Shown here: one piece after another, positions 26,127 through 39,200 of the stretch
How the letters are laid out: the number at the start of each line of letters is the position of its first letter
Position numbering within the stretch: position 1 is the stretch's first letter
DNA from: Aquiluna sp.
Lineage (GTDB): Bacteria > Actinomycetota > Actinomycetes > Actinomycetales > Microbacteriaceae
NCBI GenBank assembly: GCA_018402685.1
Contig: JAGYIJ010000002.1
Span: 682,001-746,000 of the forward strand
Reading direction: 5' to 3'
Length of the DNA: 64,000 nucleotides
The notes under the pieces: generated by a model
What the model was told of the DNA's origin: nothing
The model's database searches: none
Seen by the model: only the letters and a program-made list of their open reading frames with translations
Translations under genes and position numbers: made by a program

Positions 26127-28285
26127 AACTAGCGGATGACCTAGGAAACCCAACCGGCAAGACTGCCATTGACAATGCCCTGAGCTATCAGGACCTCAAT
26201 GCCATGATCAACCTCTGGGGTCAGGACGAGAAGCTGCAGCTTGAGAAAGACAAGCTCGCTGTTCGCAGGTACTTCCTCGACCACGTCAACCAGAACACCG
26301 TGTTCTTCCACAGCCTTCAAGAGCGCCTGGACTACCTGGTTGAGAACGAGTACTACGAAAAAGAGATTCTGGACCAGTACTCCTTCGAGTTCATCGAGAA
26401 GCTAGAAGCCCTCGCCTACTCCAAGAAGTTTCGCTTTGAGGCATTCATGGGTGCCTACAAGTTCTACACCGGTTACGCACTAAAGACTTTTGATGGCACC
26501 CGCTACCTAGAGCGCTTCGAAGACCGAGTTGTAATGGTTGCCCTCACCCTGGCAGCCGGTGACGAAGACGTCGCCACCAACCTGGTGGAGGAGATCATCT
26601 CCGGTCGCTTCCAGCCTGCGACCCCAACCTTTTTGAACTGCGGTAAGAAGCAGCGCGGTGAGTTTGTCTCCTGCTTCCTACTTCGCATCGAAGACAACAT
26701 GGAGTCGATTGCCCGTGGCATCAACTCAGCCCTGCAGCTCTCGAAGCGCGGTGGCGGTGTTGCCCTATCTCTATCCAACGTCCGTGAATACGGCGCACCA
26801 ATCAAGAAGATTGAGGGCCAGTCCTCCGGCATCATCCCGGTGATGAAGCTTCTCGAGGACAGCTTCTCCTACGCAAACCAGCTCGGTGCCCGCCAGGGTG
26901 CCGGTGCCGTTTACCTAAACGCTCACCACCCAGACATCCTGAGATTCCTAGACACCAAGCGTGAGAACGCTGACGAGAAGACAAGAATCAAGACTCTCTC
27001 CATTGGCGTCGTAGTTCCAGATGTCACCCTGGAGCTAGCAAAGAGCGGCGAGGACATGTACCTGTTCTCCCCATACGATGTTGAGAAGGTCTACGGCGTT
27101 CCATTTGGCGACATCTCGGTAACCGAGAAGTACCAGGAAATGGTTGATGACCCAAGGATTAAGAAGTCCAAGATCAAGGCCAGGGAACTGTTCGAGCGCA
27201 TTGCCGAGTTGCAGTTTGAGTCTGGCTACCCATACGTGATGTATGAGGACACCGTGAATGAGGCCAACCCAATCCAGGGCCGCATCAACATGTCCAACCT
27301 CTGCTCCGAGATCCTGCAGGTAAACACCCCAACCACCTACAACCAGGACCTCAGCTACGACGAGATTGGCAAGGACATCTCCTGCAACCTAGGTTCAATG
27401 AACATTGCAATGGCAATGGATGGACCAGACTTCGGTAAGACCGTGGAGACCTCCATCCGTGCACTTAGTGCAGTTTCTGACATGTCCAACATCGAGAGCG
27501 TTCGCTCAATCTCGGATGGCAACCACAAGAGCCACGCAATTGGTCTAGGCCAGATGAACCTGCACGGTTATTTGGCCCGCGAGAAGGTCCACTACGGATC
27601 CGAGGAGTCAATCGACTTCACCAACATGTACTTCTACACCGTGGTCTACCACGCCATCAAGGCCTCTAACAAGATTGCCATTGAGCGCAAGACCCACTTC
27701 CACAACTTCGAGAACTCGAAGTATGCAACCGGTGAGTACTTCGACAAGTACACAAACCAGACCTGGGCACCTGCCACCCCAAAGGTGAAGGAGCTCTTTG
27801 ACAAGGCAGGTGTTGCAATTCCAACTCAGGCTGAGTGGGAGACACTAAAGAAGTCGGTTATGAAGCACGGTATCTACAACCAGAACCTGCAGGCCGTGCC
27901 ACCAACCGGTTCGATTTCCTACATCAACAACTCGACCAGCTCGATCCACCCAATCGCATCTCGCATCGAGGTTCGTAAAGAGGGCAAGCTTGGTCGCGTT
28001 TACTACCCAGCACCATTTTTGTCTGAAGAGACCTGGGAGTACTACGAGGATGCCTACGAGGTAGGTCCAGAGAAGATCATTGACGTCTACGCAGCTGCCA
28101 CCCAGCACGTTGACCAGGGACTATCTCTGACCCTGTTCTTCAAGGACACCGCCACCACTCGTGATGTCAACCGCGCACAGATTTATGCGTGGAAGAAGGG
28201 CATCAAGACCATCTATTACATCCGCATTCGCCAGGCTGCCCTTGAGGGCACCGAGGTCGAAAACTGCGTCAGCTGCATGCTCTAG
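26108..28285 (+). CDS. nrdE: ribonucleoside-diphosphate reductase class Ib, alpha subunit
   Basis: 725 residues from GTG 26108, normal for NrdE, which reduces ribonucleotides to deoxyribonucleotides in the cytoplasm. Seen: N-terminal ATP-cone-less start, F-L-N-C-G (first active-site Cys), the N-L-C-S-E-I finger-loop region with catalytic Cys, P-P-T-G-S-I-S-Y-I and the C-terminal electron-relay E-N-C-V-S-C-M-L. Codon use is highly biased (strings of C/G-ending codons), consistent with high expression. The overlap with nrdI implies translational coupling. Confidence 0.97.
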   Translation: MANQIVELADDLGNPTGKTAIDNALSYQDLNAMINLWGQDEKLQLEKDKLAVRRYFLDHVNQNTVFFHSLQERLDYLVENEYYEKEILDQYSFEFIEKLEALAYSKKFRFEAFMGAYKFYTGYALKTFDGTRYLERFEDRVVMVALTLAAGDEDVATNLVEEIISGRFQPATPTFLNCGKKQRGEFVSCFLLRIEDNMESIARGINSALQLSKRGGGVALSLSNVREYGAPIKKIEGQSSGIIPVMKLLEDSFSYANQLGARQGAGAVYLNAHHPDILRFLDTKRENADEKTRIKTLSIGVVVPDVTLELAKSGEDMYLFSPYDVEKVYGVPFGDISVTEKYQEMVDDPRIKKSKIKARELFERIAELQFESGYPYVMYEDTVNEANPIQGRINMSNLCSEILQVNTPTTYNQDLSYDEIGKDISCNLGSMNIAMAMDGPDFGKTVETSIRALSAVSDMSNIESVRSISDGNHKSHAIGLGQMNLHGYLAREKVHYGSEESIDFTNMYFYTVVYHAIKASNKIAIERKTHFHNFENSKYATGEYFDKYTNQTWAPATPKVKELFDKAGVAIPTQAEWETLKKSVMKHGIYNQNLQAVPPTGSISYINNSTSSIHPIASRIEVRKEGKLGRVYYPAPFLSEETWEYYEDAYEVGPEKIIDVYAAATQHVDQGLSLTLFFKDTATTRDVNRAQIYAWKKGIKTIYYIRIRQAALEGTEVENCVSCML

Positions 28286-29269
<984 letters not shown>

Positions 29270-29279
29270 GGAGGCGACC

Positions 29280-29330
29280 ATGGGATGCAATTGCGGTAAA
29301 GACACTTGCGGCTGCGGCGGCAAGCACTAG
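29280..29330 (+). CDS. 16-residue cysteine-rich micro-protein at the end of the nrdHIEF operon
   Basis: The ORF encodes MGCNCGKDTCGCGGKH: four cysteines as two C-x-C pairs (positions 3/5 and 10/12), three Lys/His and no hydrophobic core. Its Shine-Dalgarno, TAAGGAGG, ends six bases before the ATG and is among the best in the window; its TAA is the nrdF stop. The ORF starts 10 bp after nrdF and ends 18 bp before the operon terminator, so it must be cotranscribed with nrdHIEF. The C-x-C pairs suggest soft-metal (Zn, Cu, Fe or Mn-site loading) or redox binding. Function is unknown, and it is too short for most gene callers. Confidence 0.7.
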   Translation: MGCNCGKDTCGCGGKH

Positions 29331-29348
29331 TTCAAAGACTAAGCAAAG

Positions 29349-29383
29349 AGCCGGCTGAGAGAATTCTCTAGCCGGCTTTTTCT
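29349..29383 (+). terminator. Rho-independent terminator of the nrdHIEF operon
   Basis: Two copies of AGCCGGCT (29349-29356 and 29370-29377) pair, extended inward by AGAGAA/TTCTCT with one bulged G. A T-tract (TTTTTCTT) follows directly. It lies just after the cysteine-rich micro-ORF and 20 bp before the next gene. Confidence 0.9.
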
Positions 29384-29404
29384 TCCCCTAAAGAAAGGCA
29401 ACTG

Positions 29405-30232
29405 ATGGATAGCGCACTGATTCTCGCGTTCTCCGTCACGCTGTTCGCCGGCCTTGCCACCGGCATTGGTTCCACCATTGCCTTTTTCACCAAGACCACC
29501 AACAAGAGCTTCTTTGCGCTTTCGATGGGGTTCTCGGCCGGTGTGATGATCTACCTGTCATTTGCAGAGATTCTCCCCAAGGCCACCGAATACATCGGCG
29601 AATCCACTACGGAGATTCAAGCTGCCGCTTTAGCAGCCGGAGCACTGATCGCTGGCATGGTGCTAATGGCCGTCATTGACGCTCTGGTGCCATCGGGAGC
29701 CAACCCACATGAAAACACCCAGGTCGAGCTTCTAGGCTCCTCACAAACCCCCATAGAGGGCATTGGCGTTGAGAAGGAAAGACTTCTCAAGATGGGTGTC
29801 TTTCTAGCCCTGGCAATTGCCATCCACAACTTCCCAGAGGGCCTGGCGACCTTCCTTTTGGTGCTAGATGACCCTGAGATTGGCATTGCCTTGGCAGTAG
29901 CGGTCGCTATGCACAACATCCCCGAGGGCATTGCGGTCTCGGTCCCCGTTTATTACGCCACCAAGTCCAAAGGCAAGGCCTTCAGGCTCAGCTTCCTATC
30001 TGGTCTTGCTGAGCCTGCAGGCGCCGTGATTGGTTATTTGATCCTGGCCCCATTCTTGAGTGACTTCGTGCTCGGAGTTATCTTTGCCGGGGTTGCCGGT
30101 GTGATGGTGTTCTTGGCAATTGACACCCTGCTCCCAACCGCTAAGAACTCAGCCCGCGGTCACCTGACGGTTTATGGCTTCATGCTCGGCATGAGCGTTA
30201 TGGCGCTCTCGCTAGTATTGCTTTCGCTCTAG
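29405..30232 (+). CDS. zupT: ZIP family metal transporter ZupT
   Basis: 275 residues, eight helices. The two ZIP metal motifs are present: H-N-F-P-E-G in helix 4 and H-N-I-P-E-G in helix 5, with E-P in G-L-A-E-P-A-G of the next helix. Length and wording match ZupT. It imports divalent metals (Zn, Fe, Mn and others). The nrd terminator lies upstream, so it is probably a separate unit. Proximity to a class Ib reductase that needs Mn or Fe may still be meaningful (inference). The stop overlaps the stop of the convergent giant gene by four bases. Confidence 0.93.
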   Translation: MDSALILAFSVTLFAGLATGIGSTIAFFTKTTNKSFFALSMGFSAGVMIYLSFAEILPKATEYIGESTTEIQAAALAAGALIAGMVLMAVIDALVPSGANPHENTQVELLGSSQTPIEGIGVEKERLLKMGVFLALAIAIHNFPEGLATFLLVLDDPEIGIALAVAVAMHNIPEGIAVSVPVYYATKSKGKAFRLSFLSGLAEPAGAVIGYLILAPFLSDFVLGVIFAGVAGVMVFLAIDTLLPTAKNSARGHLTVYGFMLGMSVMALSLVLLSL

Positions 30233-33200
30233 AGCATTCCCGTGAACTGAACCAGTAGCAAGAACACGACAAAACCAAAGAGCCTGTAGGCCCAGCGCCA
30301 CTGTGGCTTGAGGAAGAATCGCTCCTCACCCTCATTACCTTCACGGCCCAGAATTCCAAGCACCGAGATCGTCAGGATCAGACCCAGCAGCGCGAAGACA
30401 AAGATCGTAGAGAAGTTCGGGTGATCACCAAATAGCGAGCTGAGAGCCCCCTCCAGGACGATCTCTAGGCCAAGCACCATTGCTAGTCCTGGCAAGCCAA
30501 CTGGCAGCACTCTCCAGAGAGCAGGGAAATTTGGCAGCTTGTCGGTGAAGTAGCCCAAAAGCGTCGGCACCATGAACAGTGCAGCGGCAATCCAGACCAC
30601 AACACCAAAGCCCATGAAGGCGCTGGCGATAAAGACATAGAAGAAGTAGCGCAGGATCTGCACCGTGATGACCTGGCCCATAGGTGGTGCTGGCAACGTG
30701 TCAGGAGCAAGCTTGTCCATGCGCTGCGGGAAGAGCCTTCCCGTGATGTCCTCAAGAACGATCCTGATCGCAATGGCAACCGTCGCAATGAATTGGAAGG
30801 CTTCCACGTAGTTGGCCGCTGGCACAGTCAGACCAGTCAGTGCTGGCAGGGCTCTAACTATCAGACCTGCAACCCAACCACCCATTAGCGATGCGAAGGC
30901 GATGTCACCAATTCGAGAGATAAGGCCATCCAGGTCGTTCGAGACTCTCCTGCGGAAGTTCCTAATCGACCTGGCAAGCACGATTGGTCCAAAGCCAGCA
31001 ACCACGATGCCGGCGAGCATTCGCCAGTCCTCAATGCGCGCGAAGTCCACCAACGGCAGGGACAGCAGCACGTAGATAAAGACTGCAATAGAACCTGCGA
31101 AGGCATCGAAGATACCTAATACCGCAATCGCCATAAACAACAGCACTGGTGGGTGCAGAAGCATTCCAGCATTGGAATTTATCGATGTAACAGCCAGCAA
31201 CACTCCAATAACAATGGTTAGAACCGAGAGCGGACCAAACATCGCCCTGAGGTAGACACCATCGTTGATCAACTTCGAGACCAGCGGTGAGAACCTGGCA
31301 ACCTTACGAGTAGCCCAACGGGTAGGCCTATCTAGCGCCGTCATCAGCGCTAATCCAAAGAGACCTAATCGATCACCCGGACCGGGCGGAGCACCCGAGA
31401 AAACATCGAGGTCGTATTCAGCCGATGCCATCGCATCGAGAACGTCTTCGTTCATCTCCGCACCGGTCATGCCACCCGAAGCTCCGGCAGCTCCCGCAGC
31501 ACCTGCTGCACCAGATGCTGCGGCGGCGGCACTTGCGGCTCCGGCTGCTGCCGCTGCCGCGGCCGCTGCTGCAGCAGCTCCGATTGCTCCGGCCACTGCA
31601 ATCAGTGCACCGGTTGCTGCCAAGAGGTTGTTGGTTGCCTGAACCGCCTCAGGCGAACCAAGTGGATCAAACTCAACAATGACACTGTCATCTCCAGAGG
31701 CACCAATGCCCGCGTTTGGCTGAGGTTGGCCAATGTCAATGCCAAGAGCGTTTGCAAGTCCACCAATTGCACCAATCAAGCCCTCAACAATTGCTCCTGC
31801 AGGCCCTGGAACAGCACTATCGAAGATGCCCGAACCGGGGTCACTTGGTGGAGCGGCAATTGGTGGAGCAGGTTCAGAAGTCTGAGACGGTGTTGGGGTT
31901 GGAGTCGGGGTCGGTGTCTCTGTGACTTCTGGCTCAACCGTTGGCTCCTCTGAAGGAGTCGGGGTTGGTGTGGCAGAAGGCTTTGGTGTCACACTTGGCT
32001 TTGGTGTAGCCGATGGCTTAGGTGTTGGTTTTGGAGTTGGCTTTACAGTCTCTTCAGGCAGCACTGGAACGACCGGCTTCGGAATGAATGGGTAGGTAGG
32101 CGTTCCAGAGTCCAAGGTCACCGGTGGTGGCGGTGGCGGAGTTGGGTCTTCTGGTGTCACAACAATCACGCTTGCAGCTGGGCTGAAGCCGATTGAGTTA
32201 CGGGCCTTGACCTCGATCGTGTAGGTGGTCTCCCAGTCCCAGCTCAAGAACAGCGCGTTCGCTGCAATTGGCGAGACGGTCAGCGCAACTCCATTTACAA
32301 AGACTGTGTAGTCAATGATTGAGGAGCCTCCGTCAAATGTGCTGCCAGACCAAGCAATGAAGATGTCATCGCCCTGGATTTGGGCCGAGGCAGTGACAGG
32401 TGCCGTCGGTGCAGTGAGCAGCTGCTGCTGCAACATAGCCGTGTTTAGCAAATTAGAGGTAGAGGAGGTGTCCGTTACGGTCACAATCATGAACTCGTAG
32501 TTTGAACCAAGATCTGCCATGGCGGTTGGAGCAGGCTGATTGACCTGCTGGGCTTGGTTCATTGTGATTGGGAGAGCAAATCTAAACAGTGGCTGCAGTG
32601 GCTGCGGCTCACTAGCAGCCTGGAAGCTGAACGCAAAGCTGAAGACCTGCATGGGGCTCGGTGCTCCAAACGAGGCGGACTCAGCAAGAATCTCGTTGCT
32701 CTCGGTGGACTCTGGTTCTGGCTCTGGCTCAGGTGCTGGAGGTAGCAAGCTCAGCGGTACCGCAGAGCTTGTGGCGCTAAAGCTCGAGATGCTTGGGAGC
32801 TGGGTGTATTCACTGGTTCCAACCGCCCTAACAAAGAGGTCGAACTCCTGGAACTCGCCATCGATAGCGATTGGAGTGTCCCACTCGAGCGTTGCGGTTG
32901 CATCGTCAGAAATGGCCCTCAGACTCTGTGGAGCAGCGAAGTTGGCCGCTGGCGTGATTGGTGCCGAGGCATCTGAGATTTGGCCGGTGCCGTAGGCGGT
33001 GACGGCCGCCACGGTGACGATGTATTCCTCTCCGTTGGTTAGACCATCAATTTCACAACTGACCTGGCCCTGCGGAGTGACAATTGGACTTCCAGAGGAA
33101 TCAAATTGTGGGGTGTCATCAAGAGGAATACATGCGTAGCTCGTGACCTTGGCACTTGTTGAGACATTCGTCACGACTGTCTCATAAGCGGTGATGGTAG

Positions 33201-36200
33201 ATCCGCCTCGGAACGACGGCTCACGGAAGGACAGCAGAATCGACTCGTTGGCACCCGCCACCGAGGTGATAAATGGCTTTCCGGCAGGCTTTGGCAAAAT
33301 CTCAAAGCGCTGCTTCACGATAGGAGCTTCGCGATAGAAGCGGTTTCCAGCCTGGGTTGCCCAAACTTCACAGGTTCCGGCTTTACCCAGAGTGACCAGT
33401 CCAGCTGACGACACCGAACAGATTGCGCTGTCGAAGTTTTGAGGCTGAGAGAACGAAACATTCAATTCAGCGTTCGAGGTTGCGGTGAGGTTGAAGTTTG
33501 GGTCACCAAAGTCAACGTTGGCAAGTGCTTCAAAAGTGATGGTCTGGTTTAGCTTGTCGACCTCAATAACCTGGCTGATGCTAGGCGCCTCGAGGAAGTT
33601 GTCATCTCCTGCCTGCGTGGCAACCAGCACACAGCGACCAGGACCAACAAATGTGACCTTGGTTCCAGATGCGGTACAGGCGGAAACAATTGGCGATCCC
33701 GAGGAATCAAGTTCGGTGGCGATGCTGATGTTCACAGCCAGCTCACTTGAGGCAACAGCGGTTGGCTCGTACTCGTAATCCTCAACCTCAGCACCAGGCG
33801 AACCAAATGCCTTTGGCGTCTTCGGCATGATCGAAGTGAAGCGAATGAATTGCCTTGCCTTCACAACCGAGAAGCTCTGTGTGAGAGATTCGTTGGTTAG
33901 ATAGTTGAGAGATGCGGACTTGATGGCCTTGATGTCACAACTTCCCGCAGCTTTACCCTGCACGAATGGCAGACCATCGACAGTTACAACTTCGCAGTTG
34001 GTGCCTCCGCTGACAACCTCGAAACTGACCTGGCCGGTGCCGTTGCCGCCAGCCGCAAAGAGCCTTTGAGTTTCACCGAACACAACAACGGGGTTCGCGA
34101 CCATCGAAACGGTGGCTTGCTCGGTTGGCATCACAGCGATGTCCAAGTAGTTGGTAATCGGGTTGTAGTCCGAGTCGCCAAGCTTTGTGACGATCACCCG
34201 ACAGGCGGCCACTTCAATACCGCTGACAAGTTGAACGCTTCCGGGGAAGACCGCATTTCCAACCATCACACAGGGCTGAGTGTTGTTGCCAGCGGCAAGT
34301 AGGGCTGGCGAATTGGTGATCTGGTAGACAATTTGAGAGCCGGAAACGGTGCCGCCTTCAAACTCAAGCCAAACTGGCTCACCAAACTCCTTGTTCACCC
34401 TAAAGAAGTCCGGCAGGTTACTCTCCGCACTGGATGAGACCGCGAAGGAGTCTGTGACTCTGGAGATCAATAGCGCTTGGTCCGCCTTCGCGATGCTCAA
34501 GGTGGTTTGAGCGTTGGTGGTCAACCAGGAACCACGAGTCTCACCAGCTACTTCAACATTGGCCAGCTGCTGCGAAACATTCACAATGCAGTTACCGGCT
34601 CCCTCTATGGTCACCTCGCCGGAGCTTTGATCCACGCTGCAGACTCCAAGTGAGGTTGGTGAGGTTGTAAAGCTCAGCACCCCATCACTCTCGGAAGTAA
34701 CTGTGACGCTCACGGTCGCACTCATTGAGAACACGGTGTTCTCATAGCTAATTGCCAATTGCGGGGTGAGGTTTACAAACAACCCGCCACCTGAGACCAC
34801 TGGCAAGCCGGGAGCTTGATACGAGACCGTGTAGCTCTCAGATGGGATACCAATCAGAGCCACACCAGAGAAGTTGGCAATACCGTTGACGAACGTCGCG
34901 GTTGAGCTTCCAGTGATGGCACCTTCAGCACCGCCGGTCACGGAGATGGCTGCCGCAAGACCTGTGGTCGTGGTGGCCAAGTTGCCATCCTGGTCATAGA
35001 GGCTGAGCTGTGGCTGTCCGGCGGCAACCTGGCCAGATGGCTGCCTGGTGGTCAGGTTGTTGTCAATCTGCATGTAGGCAGCAGGTCCTGGAGCCAATTC
35101 AAACGGCAGCGATGTGACTTGGGAAATCGAAGAGCTCACAAGAGCTACTGGTGACGATGATGCGTCTCCTTGGACATAGAAGGCGAACTCTTCCAGCGAC
35201 GCCTCTCGGAAGGTCAAGCTGTACCCAAACTCAAGATCACCCTGAACGGCAAGGTTGGTGAAGCTCACGACACCATTGCTAGCAACCGCGACAACCTGAC
35301 CCGAGAGAGTTCCGTTGCCATTGAGGACCGCAATCACCCTGGTCGAAGAGTCGTTGGTAACCACGTTGCTATAGGTGTCATAGAGAGTCAATTGCGGCTG
35401 GGTTGACAGTCTCGCCCTGGTGGGGGCAGCAATTTCGTTTGAAACGCTGACGACATTTGTAGTGACGACCATGGTGCGGGCAATATCGGGGTTCAGGCTA
35501 AACAATCCAGTGTCCGCGGTCAGCGAGGAATCAGCGGTGTTTGTGATTCGTAGTTGGAAGTTATCGGTCGTTAGACCAGCAACCCCAACGCCATCAAACT
35601 GAACTCTCGGACCACCCGCGACGGTGGCAACATATGGACTCGTCGTGACAATCAACTCTGGCAGGTCGGCATTAGCACCAACCGGGTAAATGGTGGAGCC
35701 TTGAATCAAGCTCAGCTCAAACACAAGATCTTCAGTCAAGGTTGCAGGGTTTCCGGCCTGATCTCGAATCTCAATGATTGCTGGAGCGGCAAGCTCCTGG
35801 CCGGTAATTCCGCCGACAGGCTCCTGCACCACGACAATCTGAGCTGGTGCTCCGGCCAAGACTCTGAAGGCCGGGGACGTCACGGGAGCGACCCCGGAAA
35901 CGCTCGGTGTCACCGTCATGAAGTAATCGACTCCCGGGGATCCCAGCATGCTAATACTCGTGAAGTCAAGAACACCGTTGGCAAAGGTGGGCATCACAAC
36001 TTCGGTGGTTACCGATGGCGAAATTGCAATCTCTGCAGAATTGCCCTGAACGCTATCGGCAAGGTTGCCGTATTGGTCTACCAGCTTCAAAGATGGCTGC
36101 TGGCTGGCTGGGAAATTCTCTCCTACTGAAACCAGCAGAGGAGATTGTGAGAACACCAGGCTGGTTGGAGCACCGTGGTTCAGGCTAATGACCTGAGAAT

Positions 36201-39200
36201 CAGTCGAAATCAGTCCGAGGTTCGGAGCCACAAACTGCAAACGGTAGTCAACTCCAACCAAGCCACCAACGACGTAGTCAGAGAACGTCACCACACCCGA
36301 GCTGAAGGTCAAAGTAGTGGTTGCACCGTTTGGTGGAACAATCACTCCACCACGGCCAACATTTGGATCATTGGCATCTACCTTGACACGAAGCTCGACC
36401 TCTGAGCTTGAGTCAGTGGTGATGATGTTTCTAAACCTGTCTCGAAGGTGGAGTTCATAAGAACCAAAGGCGGTCTCTCCAGCAGTCAGGTTCGGATTAC
36501 CTTGCGAGGAAATGAAGATCTCCGTTGGATTTGCAGCCGATAGAACAAAGCCAAGGCTCTGGTTGCTATCTGCAAAGCCCGAGGCCTGGAATCTCAAGTT
36601 GTAGGTGTGGCCAGGAACACCAATTACACCGAGGTCGGCAAAGGTTGCAACACCATTGACATCGGTGACTGCCTCTGGAGTGCTCAGAGGAGGTTCAACA
36701 ACTGCAGCACTCTCGGTCCAGTTACCAACCGCCTCTGCCGCGTAAATAGCCTTCTCGATGACACCGGATCCAACCATGCTCTCTAGCTCCGCCGAAATAG
36801 TGATGTCGCCCACTGGCACTCGGTTACCAAAGCGGTCACGAATCTCGACCACTGGCTGTGGCGTGAAGGCTGCACCGGTTTGAGTTCCAGAAACCGCAGG
36901 CTGAGTGACAATCGCAATTCGGTCAGCCTGGCCAAATGTCAGTGTCACATCGTGAGTGGTTGATAGCACAGTGGTTCCGAAGGCAACGCGGTAGGTAATC
37001 GTGTAGTTACCCACTCGACCCTCAAGCTTCACCCCTGGTGTCGCACTTCCACCAGCGAGGATCGCGTCAGAGTTGCTGATGGATACCACACCTCCACCAG
37101 AGGCAAACGCAGTAATGGTTCCGGTCTGGTTGGTAATCGGGTTGCCAGAGAAGTCGGTAACCGTCAGGGTCACTGGTTGGAACTCCAATCCAGCAGCAGC
37201 GGATGTGGCCAGGGAGCTAACGCTCAGCTGACTTGGTGCTGCTGGCGAGAGAGTCACAGCTCCAGACTCAGTGCTGATGCCGCCAGAGGTAAAGGTGATC
37301 TGATAGTCCTCGGAAACCAGTCCACTCAGCCTTAGATTCTGGAACGAGACCTGACCACTCACCGCTTGAGCGGAGAGCGAGCCTGCGAGCGAGCCGCTAG
37401 CTCCAGCGGTGAGTGTGGCACTCACGACTGTGTTGGAGTCATCAGAGATGTTGTTGCCGAACTTGTCAACGAACTGAATTCTCGGGAACTCAACTCCCGC
37501 AGTCTTTCCGCTAACCAGTTCACCATTCACAGCACCGAGCGGTTCTGAGATAAAGCTGAAGCCACCAAGTGGTCCTGGAAGAACTCGGAACTCATTGGTC
37601 TCGGTGGAAACCAAGCCAGAGGCTGAGATCACCATGGAGTAGCTGTGCTCAAGGACACCCTTGAACCTCAGGTTGGCAAACGTTGCCTCACCATTGACCG
37701 CTGTCGCCTGAAGGTTCGAGATGTTGGTCTCTGGGTCAAAACCATTGGCCGAAATCATTGCACCGTTGAGACCAGCGTCATCGGTGCCTACAGAAGCTTC
37801 TAGGACCGTGGTGTTATCCCAAAGAACAACATTGCCATCCTGGTCCAGAACCTGAACTACCGGCTGGTCCACAAAAGACGTTCCCGCACGAACAGTCTCA
37901 GAAACGCTGTTCTTCATCGCGAGTGAGTGCGGGTTACCCGGCTGCAAGCTAATCAGCTGAGTGGTGATCAGATCAGCTGAACCGTTGTTATAGGTGAAGG
38001 TCAATAGGTAGTTAGCCAAATCACCATAGAGCGCAACACCGGAGAAGGTTGCAATACCATCAACCACAGTCGCCGAAGGTGAAACGCTAAAGCTGACCGA
38101 AGCAACTCCTGAGGCAGTCAAGGTCACGGTTCCAGAAGCACTCAGAGCCAGGTTGCCGAAGGCATCGCGCACCTCAATGCTTGGCTGAGTCTCAAACGCA
38201 AGCCTGCTCTTTGCGGTCGCAGCCTGCTGCACGATAGCAATCTGTGAAGGGGCGGCGTGAACAACGGTCACCGAGAAGGTGCTGGTAACAGCAGTCAGAG
38301 CATTGCCACCCCAAACAGCTGATACCTCAACCTCGTAGTCACCAGGTCTTGCAACCATCACATAGTTGGAGAAGGTTGCAAGGCCGTTGACCGAGGTTGC
38401 CGTTCCACCAGACTGACGCTGGAACTCAGCTCCAGAGACTGCAGAAACGGAAAGACTTAGATCAACTGAAGAGTCAGTGATGGTCTCGTTGCCAAAGGCG
38501 TCAAGAATTCGAACCGAGAACTCTTCATAGATTGAGCCAACAACATAGGAGTCGGTGCTTGGGTCAACAATCAGCTCAAACTTGGTTGGGTCGCCGTGAA
38601 CCAAAGGAGTTGTTGAAGTTGAATCAACTTCTCCGACTACAGGTGCGGAGTTGTTTCCTGCAACCTCAGTCACCTTTGCACGCAGGGTGTAGTCAGCAAC
38701 AGCTGCAGAGAAGGTGACGCCGGTGAAGGAAACGACACCGTTCGAGGCAACAAACTCAGAGGTTGAAGCAGCAACCTGGTTGCTGCCGTCAACCAGCTCT
38801 AGGACCACCTTGCTGGAGTTATCAACCGTCACTCGGTTGCCGTCAGCATCAACCAGCTCTGCCACAGGAACAGGACCGAAGGTCTTTCCAACCTGAATTC
38901 TGGTTGGTGCTGAAGTCAGCAACCTAACTGTCTCAGGGTCACCAGCTAGAAGCTGAATGGTCTCCGATGTCACCAAGGTCTGGCCATTGCTATTGACGGT
39001 GGTGTATTTCAAAACATAGGAACCAACAGGACCGTTTAGCTGAAGGTTTGCACCAGTGAAGTCAGCGACACCGCCAACTGCCTCGACGGTAACCGTTGAA
39101 GACAGTGACGGAAGCGGGCCAGAACCACCCGTGACATGCTCGATGGTCACTGTGACACTCAGCGTTGAATTTGGACCCGAGGTAATCAGGCTGCCTTCGG

